64,000 bases of DNA from Arthrobacter sp. AFG20 (GCF_002892795.1 NZ_PJMC01000006.1:124001-188000), one strand, 5' to 3'; numbered from the stretch's first letter, positions 1 through 7,835 are shown. The notes: generated by a model from the letters alone, not told the origin. Numbers and translations are program-made.

Positions 1-45
1 GCCGGACCTGTTGACCGGGTCTGGGCGGTGCAGCCACCATGGGAT

Positions 46-318
46 ATGACTGAATCTGCAGCTACCGGCGATGACTACTTCACGGAGAATCCGCACGCGG
101 ATGTTGTGGCGGAAGCGGGTGATGCCGCGGCGGGAGCGGACAGCTCCGCTACGGTCGAAGACATCGCCGAGGACGTGCGGGACGAGATCCGGCTCGGCCA
201 TGTGGAGGACGAGGTGAGCCACGTGCTTGAGGAACGGCTGGACGAAGCCGGCATCAGCATGCGGCCTGAAGAAGTGGACGACCTCGCCGAAGATATCGAG
301 CGGGACGTCTCCAGCTAG
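46..318 (+). CDS. Small acidic hypothetical protein
   Basis: A 90-residue protein that I do not recognise. It is very rich in Asp, Glu and Ala, has no Cys and no membrane segment, and its second half alternates acidic and hydrophobic residues as amphipathic helices do. I prefer ATG at 46; an in-frame GTG at 28 would add six residues with no better ribosome site. The gene ends 11 bases before the DUF1810 gene, so the two may be co-transcribed. The cytoplasmic location is inferred from composition only. Confidence 0.55.
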   Translation: MTESAATGDDYFTENPHADVVAEAGDAAAGADSSATVEDIAEDVRDEIRLGHVEDEVSHVLEERLDEAGISMRPEEVDDLAEDIERDVSS

Positions 319-329
319 GAACCACCCCC

Positions 330-770
330 ATGAACGACCCGCATAACCTGGAACGGTTCGTCGCCGCCCAGAATGGCGGTGCCACCTACGCTTATGCTCT
401 GGAGGAGCTCCGCGCAGGCAGCAAGCGCAGCCACTGGATGTGGTTCGTTTTTCCCCAAATTGCCGGCCTGGGGCAAAGCGCAACCTCCAGAAGGTACGCC
501 ATCGCATCCCTTGATGAAGCCCGGGCCTACCTGCAGCATCCGGTGCTGGGACCGCGGTTGATCGAGTGCGCCACCGCGGTGGACAACGTGGACAACCGCG
601 GCGCAGCAGAGATTTTCGGCGGCATCGACGCCCGGAAGCTCCAGTCCTCCATGACGCTGTTCCTGCGTGCGGCACCGGACGAACCGGTGTTCCGGAGCGT
701 TCTGGAGCACTACTTCGGCGGGAAAGCCGACGCCGCCACCGACGGGCTGCTGGCAAGCCCGCGCATGTAA
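330..770 (+). CDS. DUF1810 family protein
   Basis: A 146-residue protein with the usual length and hallmark of the DUF1810 family: a conserved segment around residues 35-48 reading HWMWFVFPQIAGLG, followed by a helical repeat. No reaction is established for the family; it is a soluble, widespread bacterial protein. The start ATG follows the AGGA embedded in the stop region of the preceding gene. High G+C at third positions supports coding. The family assignment is firm, the function unknown. Confidence 0.85.
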   Translation: MNDPHNLERFVAAQNGGATYAYALEELRAGSKRSHWMWFVFPQIAGLGQSATSRRYAIASLDEARAYLQHPVLGPRLIECATAVDNVDNRGAAEIFGGIDARKLQSSMTLFLRAAPDEPVFRSVLEHYFGGKADAATDGLLASPRM

Positions 771-783
771 GTGGTAGCTGCCC

Positions 784-812
784 TTCACCGGGCTAGTTAG
801 CCGACCTAGACT
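784..812 (+). promoter_or_regulatory. Predicted promoter of the CsbD gene
   Basis: TTCACC at 784-789 and TAGACT at 807-812 are separated by 17 bases and lie about 55 bases before the CsbD start. The same TAGACT -10 word appears in front of the DUF6504-dnaE2 operon. Predicted by eye only. Confidence 0.4.
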
Positions 813-866
813 GGGGGGACGAGCCAGCCTGCAGCCAGCGGGCTGGGCAGACGGAAGGACAGTGAC

Positions 867-1043
867 ATGGGTCTGGACGACAAGATCGACAATGCAGCGG
901 AAAAGCTTGGCGGCAAGGCCAAGGAAGGGGCCGGCAAGGCCAACGACGACCCGGGCCTGGAGGCTGAGGGTAAAACTGACCAGTCCAAGGCCGATCTGAA
1001 ACAGGCCGGTGAAAAGGTCAAGGACGCCTTCAAGAAGGACTGA
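867..1043 (+). CDS. CsbD-like stress protein
   Basis: A 58-residue, Lys/Glu/Gly/Ala-rich hydrophilic protein beginning MGLDDKIDNAAEKLGGKAKE. It has the repeated amphipathic KxGxAK pattern of the CsbD family (general-stress proteins, sigma-B dependent in Bacillus subtilis; biochemical role unknown). The ATG is preceded by GGAAGGA at proper spacing. It is a single-gene unit with a predicted promoter at 784-812 and a hairpin terminator at 1091-1129. Family membership is clear; a stress role here is inferred. Confidence 0.85.
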   Translation: MGLDDKIDNAAEKLGGKAKEGAGKANDDPGLEAEGKTDQSKADLKQAGEKVKDAFKKD

Positions 1044-1090
1044 CCAAACAGGATCACCACGTCTGGCTCTCCGTCTCCAGCGGAGATTCG

Positions 1091-1129
1091 AAGGGAGTCC
1101 CGCCCGGGAAACCGCGGCAGGACTCCCTT
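1091..1129. terminator. Hairpin terminator between CsbD and the phosphodiesterase
   Basis: AAGGGAGTCC at 1091-1100 pairs perfectly with GGACTCCCTT at 1120-1129 across a 19-base loop. It sits between two converging genes and can serve both. Confidence 0.65.
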
Positions 1130-1143
1130 TCCTGTACAGCCAC

Positions 1144-1653
1144 TTAGCGGGCGGCGCTGACCTCCACCAGTTGGACGTCGCCCAGCCTGCCGTTCACGAC
1201 GACGGCGGTCATGTACGTGCACACAGGTTGCCGGCGGCGGTCGGTGGGAGAGCCGGGGTTGAGCAGGCGCAGGCCGCCGGGCGCCACCGTGTCCCAGGGA
1301 ATGTGCGAGTGGCCGAAAACCAGCACGTCGGTATCCGGAAAGAGGGCCTCGCAGCGCTGCTCCCGGCCCCTGGCCTGACCGGTCTCGTGGATCATGCTGA
1401 ACCGGACGCCGTCGAGCGTCACACTGGCCGTCTCGGGCAAACGCCGCCTAAGCTCGTCGCCGTCGTTGTTGCCGTAGACACCGATCAGGCGCCTGCTGCG
1501 CTGTTCGAACTCGTCGAGCAAGCCTGCGCTGATCCAGTCACCCGCGTGTAACACCACATCAGCAGCCTCGACGGCGGCCCACACCTGTTCAGGCAGAGCC
1601 CGGGCGCGCTTCGGGACGTGGGTGTCGGCAACAAGGACCAGGCGCAGGCTCAT
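1144..1653 (-). CDS. YfcE/MJ0936-type metallophosphodiesterase
   Basis: A 169-residue calcineurin-like phosphoesterase, predicted to hydrolyse phosphodiesters with two metal ions in the cytoplasm. Visible motifs are D10-x-H12, GD at 38-39, GNND at 61-64, H89 and GHSH at 114-117, in the order and spacing of the YfcE/MJ0936 family; the length is also typical. The start MSLRLVLVADTH was chosen because the open frame upstream reads as non-coding shadow. It converges on CsbD and is divergent from the NUDIX gene. The physiological substrate is unknown. Confidence 0.85.
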   Translation of the reverse strand: MSLRLVLVADTHVPKRARALPEQVWAAVEAADVVLHAGDWISAGLLDEFEQRSRRLIGVYGNNDGDELRRRLPETASVTLDGVRFSMIHETGQARGREQRCEALFPDTDVLVFGHSHIPWDTVAPGGLRLLNPGSPTDRRRQPVCTYMTAVVVNGRLGDVQLVEVSAAR

Positions 1654-1685
1654 CGAAGCATCTTCCCATGAGGCAGACTGGGACG

Positions 1686-2204
1686 ATGGAGAAAATCGTT
1701 CCGCCTTCACCCGGTGATCCCCGACGTCCCCTTGGCCCCCGTGACCCGGGCGATGCCTGGGTGGAGGGCGACCGCGGACGGTTCTGGGGGCGCTTCGGAT
1801 CGGCCGGCCTCCTGGTCCATGATGCGGAGAAGGGCGTCCTGCTGCAGCACCGTGCCACCTGGAGCGACCACGGCGGAACCTGGGGGCTTCCCGGCGGCGC
1901 GCTGCACCAGGGCGAGGACGCCGTGACCGGCGCACTGCGTGAGGCCCACGAGGAGGCGGCGGTACCCGAACAGAGCGTCAAAGTGCTGTTCACGTCCGTG
2001 TTCGACGTCGGCTACTGGTCCTACACCACCGTGGCAGTGCGGGTGCTGGAGCCCTTCGAGCCGGCCATCAACGATCCCGAAAGCATCGAACTGCTGTGGA
2101 TTCCCGTCGAAGAGGTCGCCGGCATCAACCTGCATCCTGCCTTTGCCGCCTCCTGGCCGGACCTGCGCGGCAGGCTGCTGGACGGCTCCGGTGTTGAACA
2201 CTGA
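1686..2204 (+). CDS. NUDIX hydrolase
   Basis: A 172-residue NUDIX hydrolase that should cleave a nucleoside diphosphate linked to another moiety, such as an oxidised nucleotide or a sugar nucleotide. A complete Nudix box spans about residues 71-93: G71, E77, R85-E86, E89-E90, preceded by WGLPGG. The start ATG at 1686 lies 32 bases from the divergent phosphodiesterase start. Its stop overlaps the next gene, a DksA-like protein, by 14 bases, implying translational coupling. Substrate specificity cannot be read from the sequence. Confidence 0.85.
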   Translation: MEKIVPPSPGDPRRPLGPRDPGDAWVEGDRGRFWGRFGSAGLLVHDAEKGVLLQHRATWSDHGGTWGLPGGALHQGEDAVTGALREAHEEAAVPEQSVKVLFTSVFDVGYWSYTTVAVRVLEPFEPAINDPESIELLWIPVEEVAGINLHPAFAASWPDLRGRLLDGSGVEH

Positions 2205-2544
2205 GAAGTTCCGGCTGCTGCTGGAAGAGGAACGGGCGAGGAAGCTCGCTCTCCTGCCAGCGCTCAGCGCAGACATCGCCTCTGCCAATGCCGCCCGGCA
2301 GAACTCCAACGTCGACGACGAACATGACCCCGAGGGTGCCACCATCGCCTTCGAACTCTCGCAGGCGTCGGCACTCCTGGACCAAAGCAGGTCCGGACTG
2401 GCGGACGTGGACAATGCCCTTGAGCGGATCGGCGCCGGCACTTACGGAATATGCACGGTGTGCGGAGAAGAGATCGCCGAAGGGCGGCTGGAGGCCCGGC
2501 CCTGGACCCCCTTCTGCATCCGCCACACGGGCGGCCGGGCCTAA
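2191..2544 (+). CDS. TraR/DksA-type zinc-finger protein
   Basis: A 117-residue protein with an N-terminal coiled-coil-like helical part and a C-terminal DksA/TraR zinc finger (C88-x2-C91 ... C109-x2-H112). Family members act in the secondary channel of RNA polymerase or are small regulators of unknown target. The fourth ligand is His rather than the usual Cys. The start is GTG 2191 (or TTG 2194), inside the end of the NUDIX gene, so it is translationally coupled. It lacks the long coiled coil of E. coli DksA, so it should not be assumed to be a ppGpp cofactor. Confidence 0.8.
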   Translation: MLNTEKFRLLLEEERARKLALLPALSADIASANAARQNSNVDDEHDPEGATIAFELSQASALLDQSRSGLADVDNALERIGAGTYGICTVCGEEIAEGRLEARPWTPFCIRHTGGRA

Positions 2545-2640
2545 TCCCAGCCCGGCATCCCAGCCCGGCAGCGGAGGATGCCCCGGGGCTGTTCCGCCGG
2601 AGGGGAGAGCATCGTACTCTAGGGCTGGGAGGTGATTGCC

Positions 2641-2829
2641 ATGCAGGCAACACAGGGAGACCGAATCATCATCCGGGGCAGGACAGTGGAGTCCTCGGAC
2701 CGGCACGGTGAGATTCTGGAGGTCCGGGGCGCCGACGGAGCGCCGCCGTACCATGTCCGTTTTGACGATGGCCACGAGACCATCCTGTACCCGGGCGGCG
2801 ACTTCACCGTCGAGCACCACACCACCTAG
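2641..2829 (+). CDS. DUF1918 domain protein
   Basis: A 62-residue protein of the DUF1918 family, common in actinobacteria: a small SH3-like beta fold with the conserved opening GDRIIIRGR, the central RHGEILEVRGADGAPPYHVR and the DDGHETILYPG close. Function unknown. ATG 2641 follows a strong GGAGGTG at 2629-2635. Single gene. Confidence 0.85.
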   Translation: MQATQGDRIIIRGRTVESSDRHGEILEVRGADGAPPYHVRFDDGHETILYPGGDFTVEHHTT

Positions 2830-2932
2830 CTGCGCGGATGACCGCACCGCCTAGCGAGGGCACCGCTGCCGGCAGATGGGATCCGATCACGTTCACTTGT
2901 CTCGCGCCATCCGAGGAGCCACCGGTGCTAAC

Positions 2933-3118
2933 GTGACGGTCTGGCTGCGGTCCGGCCAAGCGGCAGGGCCGGATCGGGGACAGTCGGATCCGGGACAGCC
3001 GGATGCCGGAATGCTTAGGGCGGCGCTGGAAGGTGTGAGCGCTGAGCGGGTGCTGGTCGTCGTCGGGCCCGGCGACCGGATCGATGTCATCCCCGTACAG
3101 GACCACACCGCCCCATGA
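2933..3118 (+). CDS. Possible small hypothetical protein
   Basis: A 61-residue open frame from GTG 2933 (or 80 residues from ATG 2876) with codon use that looks coding in its second half (VLVVVGPGDRIDVIPV). An imperfect 15-base tandem repeat near 2970-3000 encodes DRGQS then DPGQP. No family is recognised and the ribosome site is weak (GAGGAG about 13 bases upstream). It lies between DUF1918 and the convergent EEP gene. It may be a real small protein or chance. Confidence 0.35.
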   Translation: MTVWLRSGQAAGPDRGQSDPGQPDAGMLRAALEGVSAERVLVVVGPGDRIDVIPVQDHTAP

Positions 3119-3136
3119 CGGAAGACTCCTGCAACC

Positions 3137-3841
3137 TCAGGAAACGGGCTGCCCCTTGATCGGTGACCGGTCGGCGCCGTATTCGGCCGTCACCAGGATG
3201 GGCAGGTGATCCGACTTCCCCCGGGGAAGGGTTTCCACGCTTTCGATGTCCAGGCCCAGTGACGTGGCAAAGTCGAAGTGGCCCTTGAAGACCTTGTAGC
3301 GGGTGTAGGTCCTGCGGTTGCTCAGGGACAGGGCGTAGCCGGAGTTCTTCATGTGCGTGTCAAGGCTCTTGGTGAAGAACGGGTAGTTGAAGTCGCCCAC
3401 CATCAGGGTCATGAGCCCGGTGCCCATGCTCAGCAGCTCGGCATGCGCTGCGTGGATCTGCTTGCGCCGCAGCGAGTTCGACGCCGTGAGCGGGGCGGCG
3501 TGGAACGAACCCACCACCAGCTCATGGTCGGTTTCGTTGTCCACCATCCGGGTGCCGATCAGCCGCTCATGGGCCGGTGCCATCACGCGGTCGTGCATGG
3601 ACTTCTTCAGGGCAAAGGTCTGGGTATCCAGGGCCGTGAACCGGTCAGTCCGGTAGTAGATGGCCAGGCCCAGCCTGTTGCCTTTTGTGTAGTCGGCCAG
3701 GTGGAGCGGGCCGAGGGTGTCAGGCAGATCGGATGAGTCACACTCCTGAAGGCAGAGGACGTCTATCCCGAAGTTGCGGGCCAGATTCATCAGTTCGCCG
3801 CTCGCCTTGTGCTTGCGGAGGTTGTAGCTAATAACTCGCAT
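3137..3841 (-). CDS. Endonuclease/exonuclease/phosphatase family protein
   Basis: A 234-residue EEP-superfamily metallohydrolase. Visible motifs are ISYNLR near the N-terminus, LQEC with catalytic Glu33, GDFNYP, and the terminal SDHLP with the catalytic Asp-His. There is no signal peptide, so it should act in the cytoplasm; members cleave DNA, sphingolipids or inositol phosphates. The start MRVISYNLRKHK was chosen because a GGAAGAGGTG ribosome site precedes it. The exact substrate is unknown. Confidence 0.85.
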   Translation of the reverse strand: MRVISYNLRKHKASGELMNLARNFGIDVLCLQECDSSDLPDTLGPLHLADYTKGNRLGLAIYYRTDRFTALDTQTFALKKSMHDRVMAPAHERLIGTRMVDNETDHELVVGSFHAAPLTASNSLRRKQIHAAHAELLSMGTGLMTLMVGDFNYPFFTKSLDTHMKNSGYALSLSNRRTYTRYKVFKGHFDFATSLGLDIESVETLPRGKSDHLPILVTAEYGADRSPIKGQPVS

Positions 3842-3997
3842 CGAACACCTCTTCCGAGGGCTGCTAGAAGGACCAGTCTCCGAGTCTACCCAGATCATCA
3901 TATGAAGATCCGTACATTAAGCGCGCGTCCGGCGGGGCAAATATGCCGCGCTGGACGTATGCCGGATTCCACCTGGCGCTGTGGCCTCTGGCCTGGA

Positions 3998-4180
3998 TTA
4001 TCTTCCGCCGGGGCCGTGTCCCTGGGTGTTTTCTCCGGCCGTGAGCGTGCCGCGCTCCGTGGCGCCCTCGAGCGAGCCCTCGCCCAGTCCTGACACCACT
4101 TTTGCGGTACCGCCGGTGTACACCGTGTATTGCTTTCCTGCTTCGATGCCCGACTCGGAAAAAATTTGTATGGACCGGGC
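3998..4180 (-). pseudogene. C-terminal remnant of a secreted carbohydrate-binding-type protein
   Basis: In the 465-base space between the EEP gene and DUF427, one minus-strand frame is open between two TAA codons and encodes about 60 residues with no start. It reads FSESGIEAGKQYTVYTGGTA, then a run of GLGEGS and GATERGTLTAGENT, and a Gly-rich end. This resembles the C-terminal tail of secreted Cthe_2159-type carbohydrate-binding proteins (a final beta strand with YTVYTGG, then a Gly-rich end at a natural stop). I infer the surviving tail of a deleted gene. The rest of 3842-4306 shows only the DUF427 ribosome site. Confidence 0.45.
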
Positions 4181-4306
4181 TTATGCCGGCCGTGAGCCGG
4201 GCATTTGAGGAAGCTGTGAAAGCCAACGCGCTCCCGCCACAGGGAATCAATGCGGACAGCCGGGTTGTTGTGGAAGAAGCGAACCTGTCCTGGAGGAGGA
4301 AGCACC

Positions 4307-4591
4307 ATGGTCAAAGCGGTCTGGAACGGCGCCGTGATCGCGGAGAGCGAGGTCACCGTGAAGGTGGAGGGGAACCACTACTTCCCCAAGTCGTCAGTGC
4401 GCACCGAGTACCTGGAGGACAGCTCCCACTCCACGTACTGCCCCTGGAAGGGGGAGGCAAGCTACTACAGCCTGCGGGTTGACGGCCTGCGTAATGAGAA
4501 TGCCGCCTGGTACTACCCCGATCCCTCCTCCGAGGCAGCCTGGATCAGGGATCATGTGGCGTTCTGGCACGGCGTGCGGATCGAGGCCTGA
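4307..4591 (+). CDS. DUF427 domain protein
   Basis: A 94-residue DUF427 protein with the characteristic WNGAVIAES start, the central RTEYLEDSSHSTYCPWKG block and the AAWYYPDPSSEAAWIRDHVAFW end. Function is unestablished; the fold is a small beta barrel. ATG 4307 follows GGAGGAGGA at 4292-4300, an almost ideal ribosome site that excludes the upstream in-frame start at 4250. Followed 69 bases later by the thioesterase gene. Confidence 0.88.
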   Translation: MVKAVWNGAVIAESEVTVKVEGNHYFPKSSVRTEYLEDSSHSTYCPWKGEASYYSLRVDGLRNENAAWYYPDPSSEAAWIRDHVAFWHGVRIEA

Positions 4592-4660
4592 GACGGCTCG
4601 GCATACCGGAAGCGATAGAGTGAACGGGGATTAACCGATCACGCTTTGAAGGAGTCACCG

Positions 4661-5464
4661 TTGACTGCTGAACTCCCCGAACTCGCCGGCGGCGACTTCT
4701 ACTACCAGGACCTGGGCGGCGGCCGTTTCTGCTCCACCATCCACGCCCAGGGGGCCTGGAACGCCCACGAACAGCACATGGCGCCGGCGTCGGGACTCCT
4801 GGCCGACCGGCTGGACCGGCACCAACCCCGGGGTGACATGCGGATGGCCAGGCTCAGCTATGAAATCCTGGGACTGATCCCCGGCGGCGAATTTGAAATC
4901 GTCACCACGACGCTGCGCCCGGGGCGCACCATCGAGCTGCTTCAGGCTGAGCTGGTGGCGGCCGGGCGTGTGGCTATCAGGGCGACGGCCTGGCGCATGG
5001 TCACCAGCGACACTTCCGCTGTGGCCGCCGTCGAGGATGGCACCATCCCCTCGCCGGAGGAATGCAAGCCGTACGACGGCGCGAGCGTGTGGCCGGGAGG
5101 ATACATCCGCTCCCTCGAAATGCGGGTGGCGGAGGGTCACCGGCCCGGAGCCGGGAAAGTGTGGCTGCGCACGGACCATCCGCTGACGGACCGAAACGAC
5201 AGCACGGACATGGCAAGGCTCATGGGGCTCGTGGACACCGCCAACGGCATCGCCGCACGGGTGCCTCCGGGCAAGGACAGCTACGCCTTCCCGAACCTGG
5301 ACCTCCAGATCCACATGTACCGGCGACCGGAGGGCGAGTGGCTGGGACTGGACAACGCCGTGTCCTTCGGTGCTGACGGCATCGGCCTCACCTCGACGGT
5401 GCTCCACGACCGGTCCGGCCCGTTCGGCCGGGCGGAACAGATCCTCACCCTGCGGAAGAGCTGA
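4661..5464 (+). CDS. Acyl-CoA thioesterase family protein (double hotdog)
   Basis: A 267-residue protein with the two-repeat layout of TesB-like thioesterases (4HBT_3 type): an N-terminal half containing MRMARLSYEILGLIPGGEFEI and RPGRTIELLQAELVAAGR, and a C-terminal half ending AVSFGADGIGLTSTVLHDRSGPFG with the conserved DRxGP(F/I)G tail. It should hydrolyse acyl-CoA thioesters in the cytoplasm. The TTG start at 4661 is supported by AAGGAG six bases upstream. No neighbour indicates a specific substrate. Confidence 0.75.
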   Translation: MTAELPELAGGDFYYQDLGGGRFCSTIHAQGAWNAHEQHMAPASGLLADRLDRHQPRGDMRMARLSYEILGLIPGGEFEIVTTTLRPGRTIELLQAELVAAGRVAIRATAWRMVTSDTSAVAAVEDGTIPSPEECKPYDGASVWPGGYIRSLEMRVAEGHRPGAGKVWLRTDHPLTDRNDSTDMARLMGLVDTANGIAARVPPGKDSYAFPNLDLQIHMYRRPEGEWLGLDNAVSFGADGIGLTSTVLHDRSGPFGRAEQILTLRKS

Positions 5465-5476
5465 CCGCCGGGCTGC

Positions 5477-5860
5477 CTAGTGGAAGACCAGCCAGCCTGC
5501 CAGCGTGGCGAGGCCGGTCAGCAGGGCGCCCCACGCCATGTCCACAACAATGAGCTGCAGCGGCCAGGTCTTGAGCGTCGCGGCGTTGGTGAGGTCGTAC
5601 GTTGCGTAGGCGAAGGCGCCCAGCGCCGCCCCGTGGCCGACGGCGGTCAGCCAGGTGCCGCCGTCGAGCGCCGGCCGCAGGGCAAAGAAGACGATGCCCG
5701 CAATGTAAATCACATAGAACGCCACGGCGTACCCTAGATGGGGCCTGTCGGCCAGCAATTCACCGATATGGCTGCGGTAGAACGGGTTCATGAGCTTGAG
5801 CCACACGGCGTCGATGACGGCGAAGGCAGCGGCGACGACCAGAAATTGCAGTACGACCAT
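5477..5860 (-). CDS. DUF2177 family membrane protein
   Basis: A 127-residue integral membrane protein with four predicted helices: about residues 2-22, 40-60, 70-90 and 100-125. The family signature DAVWLK lies in helix 1 and AYATYDLTNAATLKTWP in the third loop. The role is unknown. I start at CAT 5858-5860 (MVVLQFL); MLLSSLMVVL from 5878 is possible but would overlap the divergent gene. Only 16 bases separate it from the divergent lipoate-ligase-like start, so the two promoters must lie inside each other's coding ends. Confidence 0.8.
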   Translation of the reverse strand: MVVLQFLVVAAAFAVIDAVWLKLMNPFYRSHIGELLADRPHLGYAVAFYVIYIAGIVFFALRPALDGGTWLTAVGHGAALGAFAYATYDLTNAATLKTWPLQLIVVDMAWGALLTGLATLAGWLVFH

Positions 5861-5876
5861 AAGGGAGCTTAGCAAC

Positions 5877-6626
5877 ATGCAGCAGGCCGGGGCTGATTCA
5901 CGGACTCTGACCCTCGTCCGGCAGGAGCAGTCCCTGGGCGCCGTCCGCGACCTTGATTTCGGGATCGAGCTCCTCGGCAAGGCCAGGTCCGGGGACATTG
6001 GATCCACCCTTCGGCTGTACCGGCCCGCACCGACTGTTGCCTTCGGCCAGCGCGACACCCGCCTGCCCGGCTTCGGCGCCGCCGCCCAGGCCTGCCGCGA
6101 CCTTGGGTTCGAGCCGCTGATCCGCAAGGCGGGAGGTCGCGCGGCCGCGTATCACGAAGGCACGCTGATCATTGACCACGTGGAGCCGCACAGCGATGCG
6201 ATCGCCGGAGCCAAAGGCCGTTTCGCATTTTTCGGCGAAATGCTGGCGGGGGCGCTCCAGAGCGTTGGCGTGCACGCCGCCGTCGGCGAGATTCCCGGGG
6301 AGTACTGTCCGGGCGAATACAGCGTCCACGGCTTCGCACCCGCTGCCCCCGACCACCGGATCAAGCTGGTAGGCACAGCCCAGCGCGTGGTGTCCGGCGC
6401 CTGGCTGTTCAGCTCCGTCGTCGTGATTGAGAACTCGGCGCCCATCCGCGAGGTGCTAACGGCCAGCTACGAGGCACTGGGACTGGAGTGGGATCCCGCG
6501 ACCGCCGGCGCGGCTAACGACCTTGTGCCTGCCCTCGACGTGCAGGCCATCGAGGACGCGGTGGTCCGCACCTACGCAGAGTACGCCACGCTGGGGCATG
6601 CGGACTTCAGCAGTCTTCGCGCCTAG
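5877..6626 (+). CDS. Lipoate-protein ligase A-like protein
   Basis: A 249-residue BPL/LPL catalytic-domain protein. It has the lipoate-binding segment LIRKAGGRAAAYHEG at about 82-95 and the invariant Lys163 in RIKLVGTAQR. Such proteins activate lipoate or octanoate and transfer it to E2 and GcvH lysines. It lacks the C-terminal accessory domain of E. coli LplA, so it may be an octanoyl or lipoyl transferase rather than a full ligase. ATG 5877 follows AAGGGAG. It is divergent from the DUF2177 gene. Confidence 0.75.
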   Translation: MQQAGADSRTLTLVRQEQSLGAVRDLDFGIELLGKARSGDIGSTLRLYRPAPTVAFGQRDTRLPGFGAAAQACRDLGFEPLIRKAGGRAAAYHEGTLIIDHVEPHSDAIAGAKGRFAFFGEMLAGALQSVGVHAAVGEIPGEYCPGEYSVHGFAPAAPDHRIKLVGTAQRVVSGAWLFSSVVVIENSAPIREVLTASYEALGLEWDPATAGAANDLVPALDVQAIEDAVVRTYAEYATLGHADFSSLRA

Positions 6627-6645
6627 CGTGCACCCGGCCGCTGGC

Positions 6646-7008
6646 TCATTCGGTGGCCGGGGGGATCTGGCAGATCATGAGGACGTTGCCGTCCGGGTCC
6701 CGGAAGTTGAACCACTGGTCATCGTTGACTTCGGTGAGTTCCACTCCCCGGGTTTTCATGAAGGCGTGGGCCGCATGGATGTCGGCGGTGTTGAAGTGGA
6801 ACGCAGGAACCTGGAAGACGGCGCCGGGGGAGTAGATCTTGCTGTCCAGGACGAGGCCGGCCCCCTCCATGGGGAGGATGTACAGATGGTCCAGCAGGAC
6901 CTTGTCATCGGCGGGCACGCCCAGCATGCCGCAATACCAGTCGCGGGCTTCCTCGATATCGCTGACGGGGACAAAGACGGTGCCGATCTGCGGGGAAACT
7001 GGATTCAC
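6646..7008 (-). CDS. VOC family protein (glyoxalase-like)
   Basis: A 120-residue vicinal-oxygen-chelate protein: beta-alpha-beta-beta-beta repeats starting FVPVSDIEEARDWYCGMLG and ending FNFRDPDGNVLMICQ, the standard DPDGN tail. Members are dioxygenases, isomerases or resistance proteins; nothing identifies the substrate here. The start is GTG, with AAAGGA upstream on the minus strand. Confidence 0.8.
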   Translation of the reverse strand: MNPVSPQIGTVFVPVSDIEEARDWYCGMLGVPADDKVLLDHLYILPMEGAGLVLDSKIYSPGAVFQVPAFHFNTADIHAAHAFMKTRGVELTEVNDDQWFNFRDPDGNVLMICQIPPATE

Positions 7009-7165
7009 AGCAATCCTTTGGAATGCGGGAAGGAACTCGAAAGGTAAGGCGCTGGAGTGACCGCCAGGGGCGGGGTTCGCCCGGATTTTTCGTACCCAGA
7101 CCTGTCGATTTCAAACGCGCAGGAGAGGACGATTAAGGAACAGCCGCTGAAAAAGGAGGTCGGTG

Positions 7166-7411
7166 ATGTGCTATTCATCGCGGGCGGATTTCGGCTGGGA
7201 CACCCGGAAGGATGCCGTCCGAAAGCCCGAGGCGCACCGGGAACCGGCGCCGCCGGAAGCTGCGCCCGGGAAACCGTTGGACCGCCCGGAACTTCGGGCC
7301 CACGCGGACGACACCAGGCTGTGGGCCTTCCTGGCCCGCCGCAAGGAGCCGCGCCGGAAGGAAGCCCATGCTCCCAGGCCGATGCAGGACCGGATCGACG
7401 AAAAGGTCTGA
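7166..7411 (+). CDS. Small basic hypothetical protein (MCYSS type)
   Basis: An 81-residue hydrophilic, Arg/Pro/Ala-rich protein starting MCYSSRADFGWD. Short proteins with this opening recur in actinobacteria without assigned function, as far as I recall. AAGGAGG at 7153 supports ATG 7166. The second half has Arg-rich patches (FLARRKEPRRKEAH), suggesting nucleic-acid binding as a guess only. A very strong hairpin terminator follows at once. Confidence 0.6.
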   Translation: MCYSSRADFGWDTRKDAVRKPEAHREPAPPEAAPGKPLDRPELRAHADDTRLWAFLARRKEPRRKEAHAPRPMQDRIDEKV

Positions 7412-7417
7412 ATAAGA

Positions 7418-7450
7418 CAGTAAAGGCACCGGAATCCGGTGCCTTTACTG
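7418..7450. terminator. Perfect 15-bp hairpin terminator
   Basis: CAGTAAAGGCACCGG at 7418-7432 and CCGGTGCCTTTACTG at 7436-7450 are perfect inverted repeats with a 3-base AAT centre. They lie between converging genes, so the element is likely bidirectional. Confidence 0.8.
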
Positions 7451-7475
7451 TTGAATCTTGATCGTGGCGTCAGCC

Positions 7476-7733
7476 CTACGCGGCGAGCCTGCTCTTGACC
7501 TCGGCTGCGGACGGGTTCGTTGCAGCGGTGCCGTCCGGGAAGAGGACGGTGGGAACGGTGCGGTTGCCGCCGTTGATCTGCTCCACGAGCTCGGCCGTGC
7601 CGTCGACCTCTTCGATGTTGATCTCGGTGTAGCCGATGCCCTGGGCGTCCAGCTGCTTCTTCAGCCGGTTGCAGTAGCCGCACCATGTGGTCGAGAACAT
7701 GGTGATGGTGCCGTCTTCGGGGGTAAAGTCCAC
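7476..7733 (-). CDS. Mycoredoxin (glutaredoxin-like, mycothiol-dependent)
   Basis: An 85-residue thioredoxin-fold protein with the redox motif WCGYC (C18 and C21), the cis-Pro segment TVPTVLFPDG and the TNPS element that marks actinobacterial mycoredoxin-1. It reduces mycothiol mixed disulfides on proteins in the cytoplasm. The GTG start is chosen from GAGGAG five bases upstream; an open frame continues much further but has no coding character. It is a single gene ending at the terminator at 7418-7450. Confidence 0.85.
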   Translation of the reverse strand: MDFTPEDGTITMFSTTWCGYCNRLKKQLDAQGIGYTEINIEEVDGTAELVEQINGGNRTVPTVLFPDGTAATNPSAAEVKSRLAA

Positions 7734-7835
7734 GGGCTCTCCTCGGATTGATATGGTCCTGTCGGTTTCCTTCCCCACAACCGTAACCCGGGCACCGGTA
7801 TTCCCCAGCCTCTGTTGCAATGGCATGCTGGTGCC

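Noticed and set aside
3842..4306. Plus-strand open frames such as 3981-4208
   Set aside because: They lack ribosome sites and coherent composition; the better explanation is the minus-strand remnant at 3998-4180.
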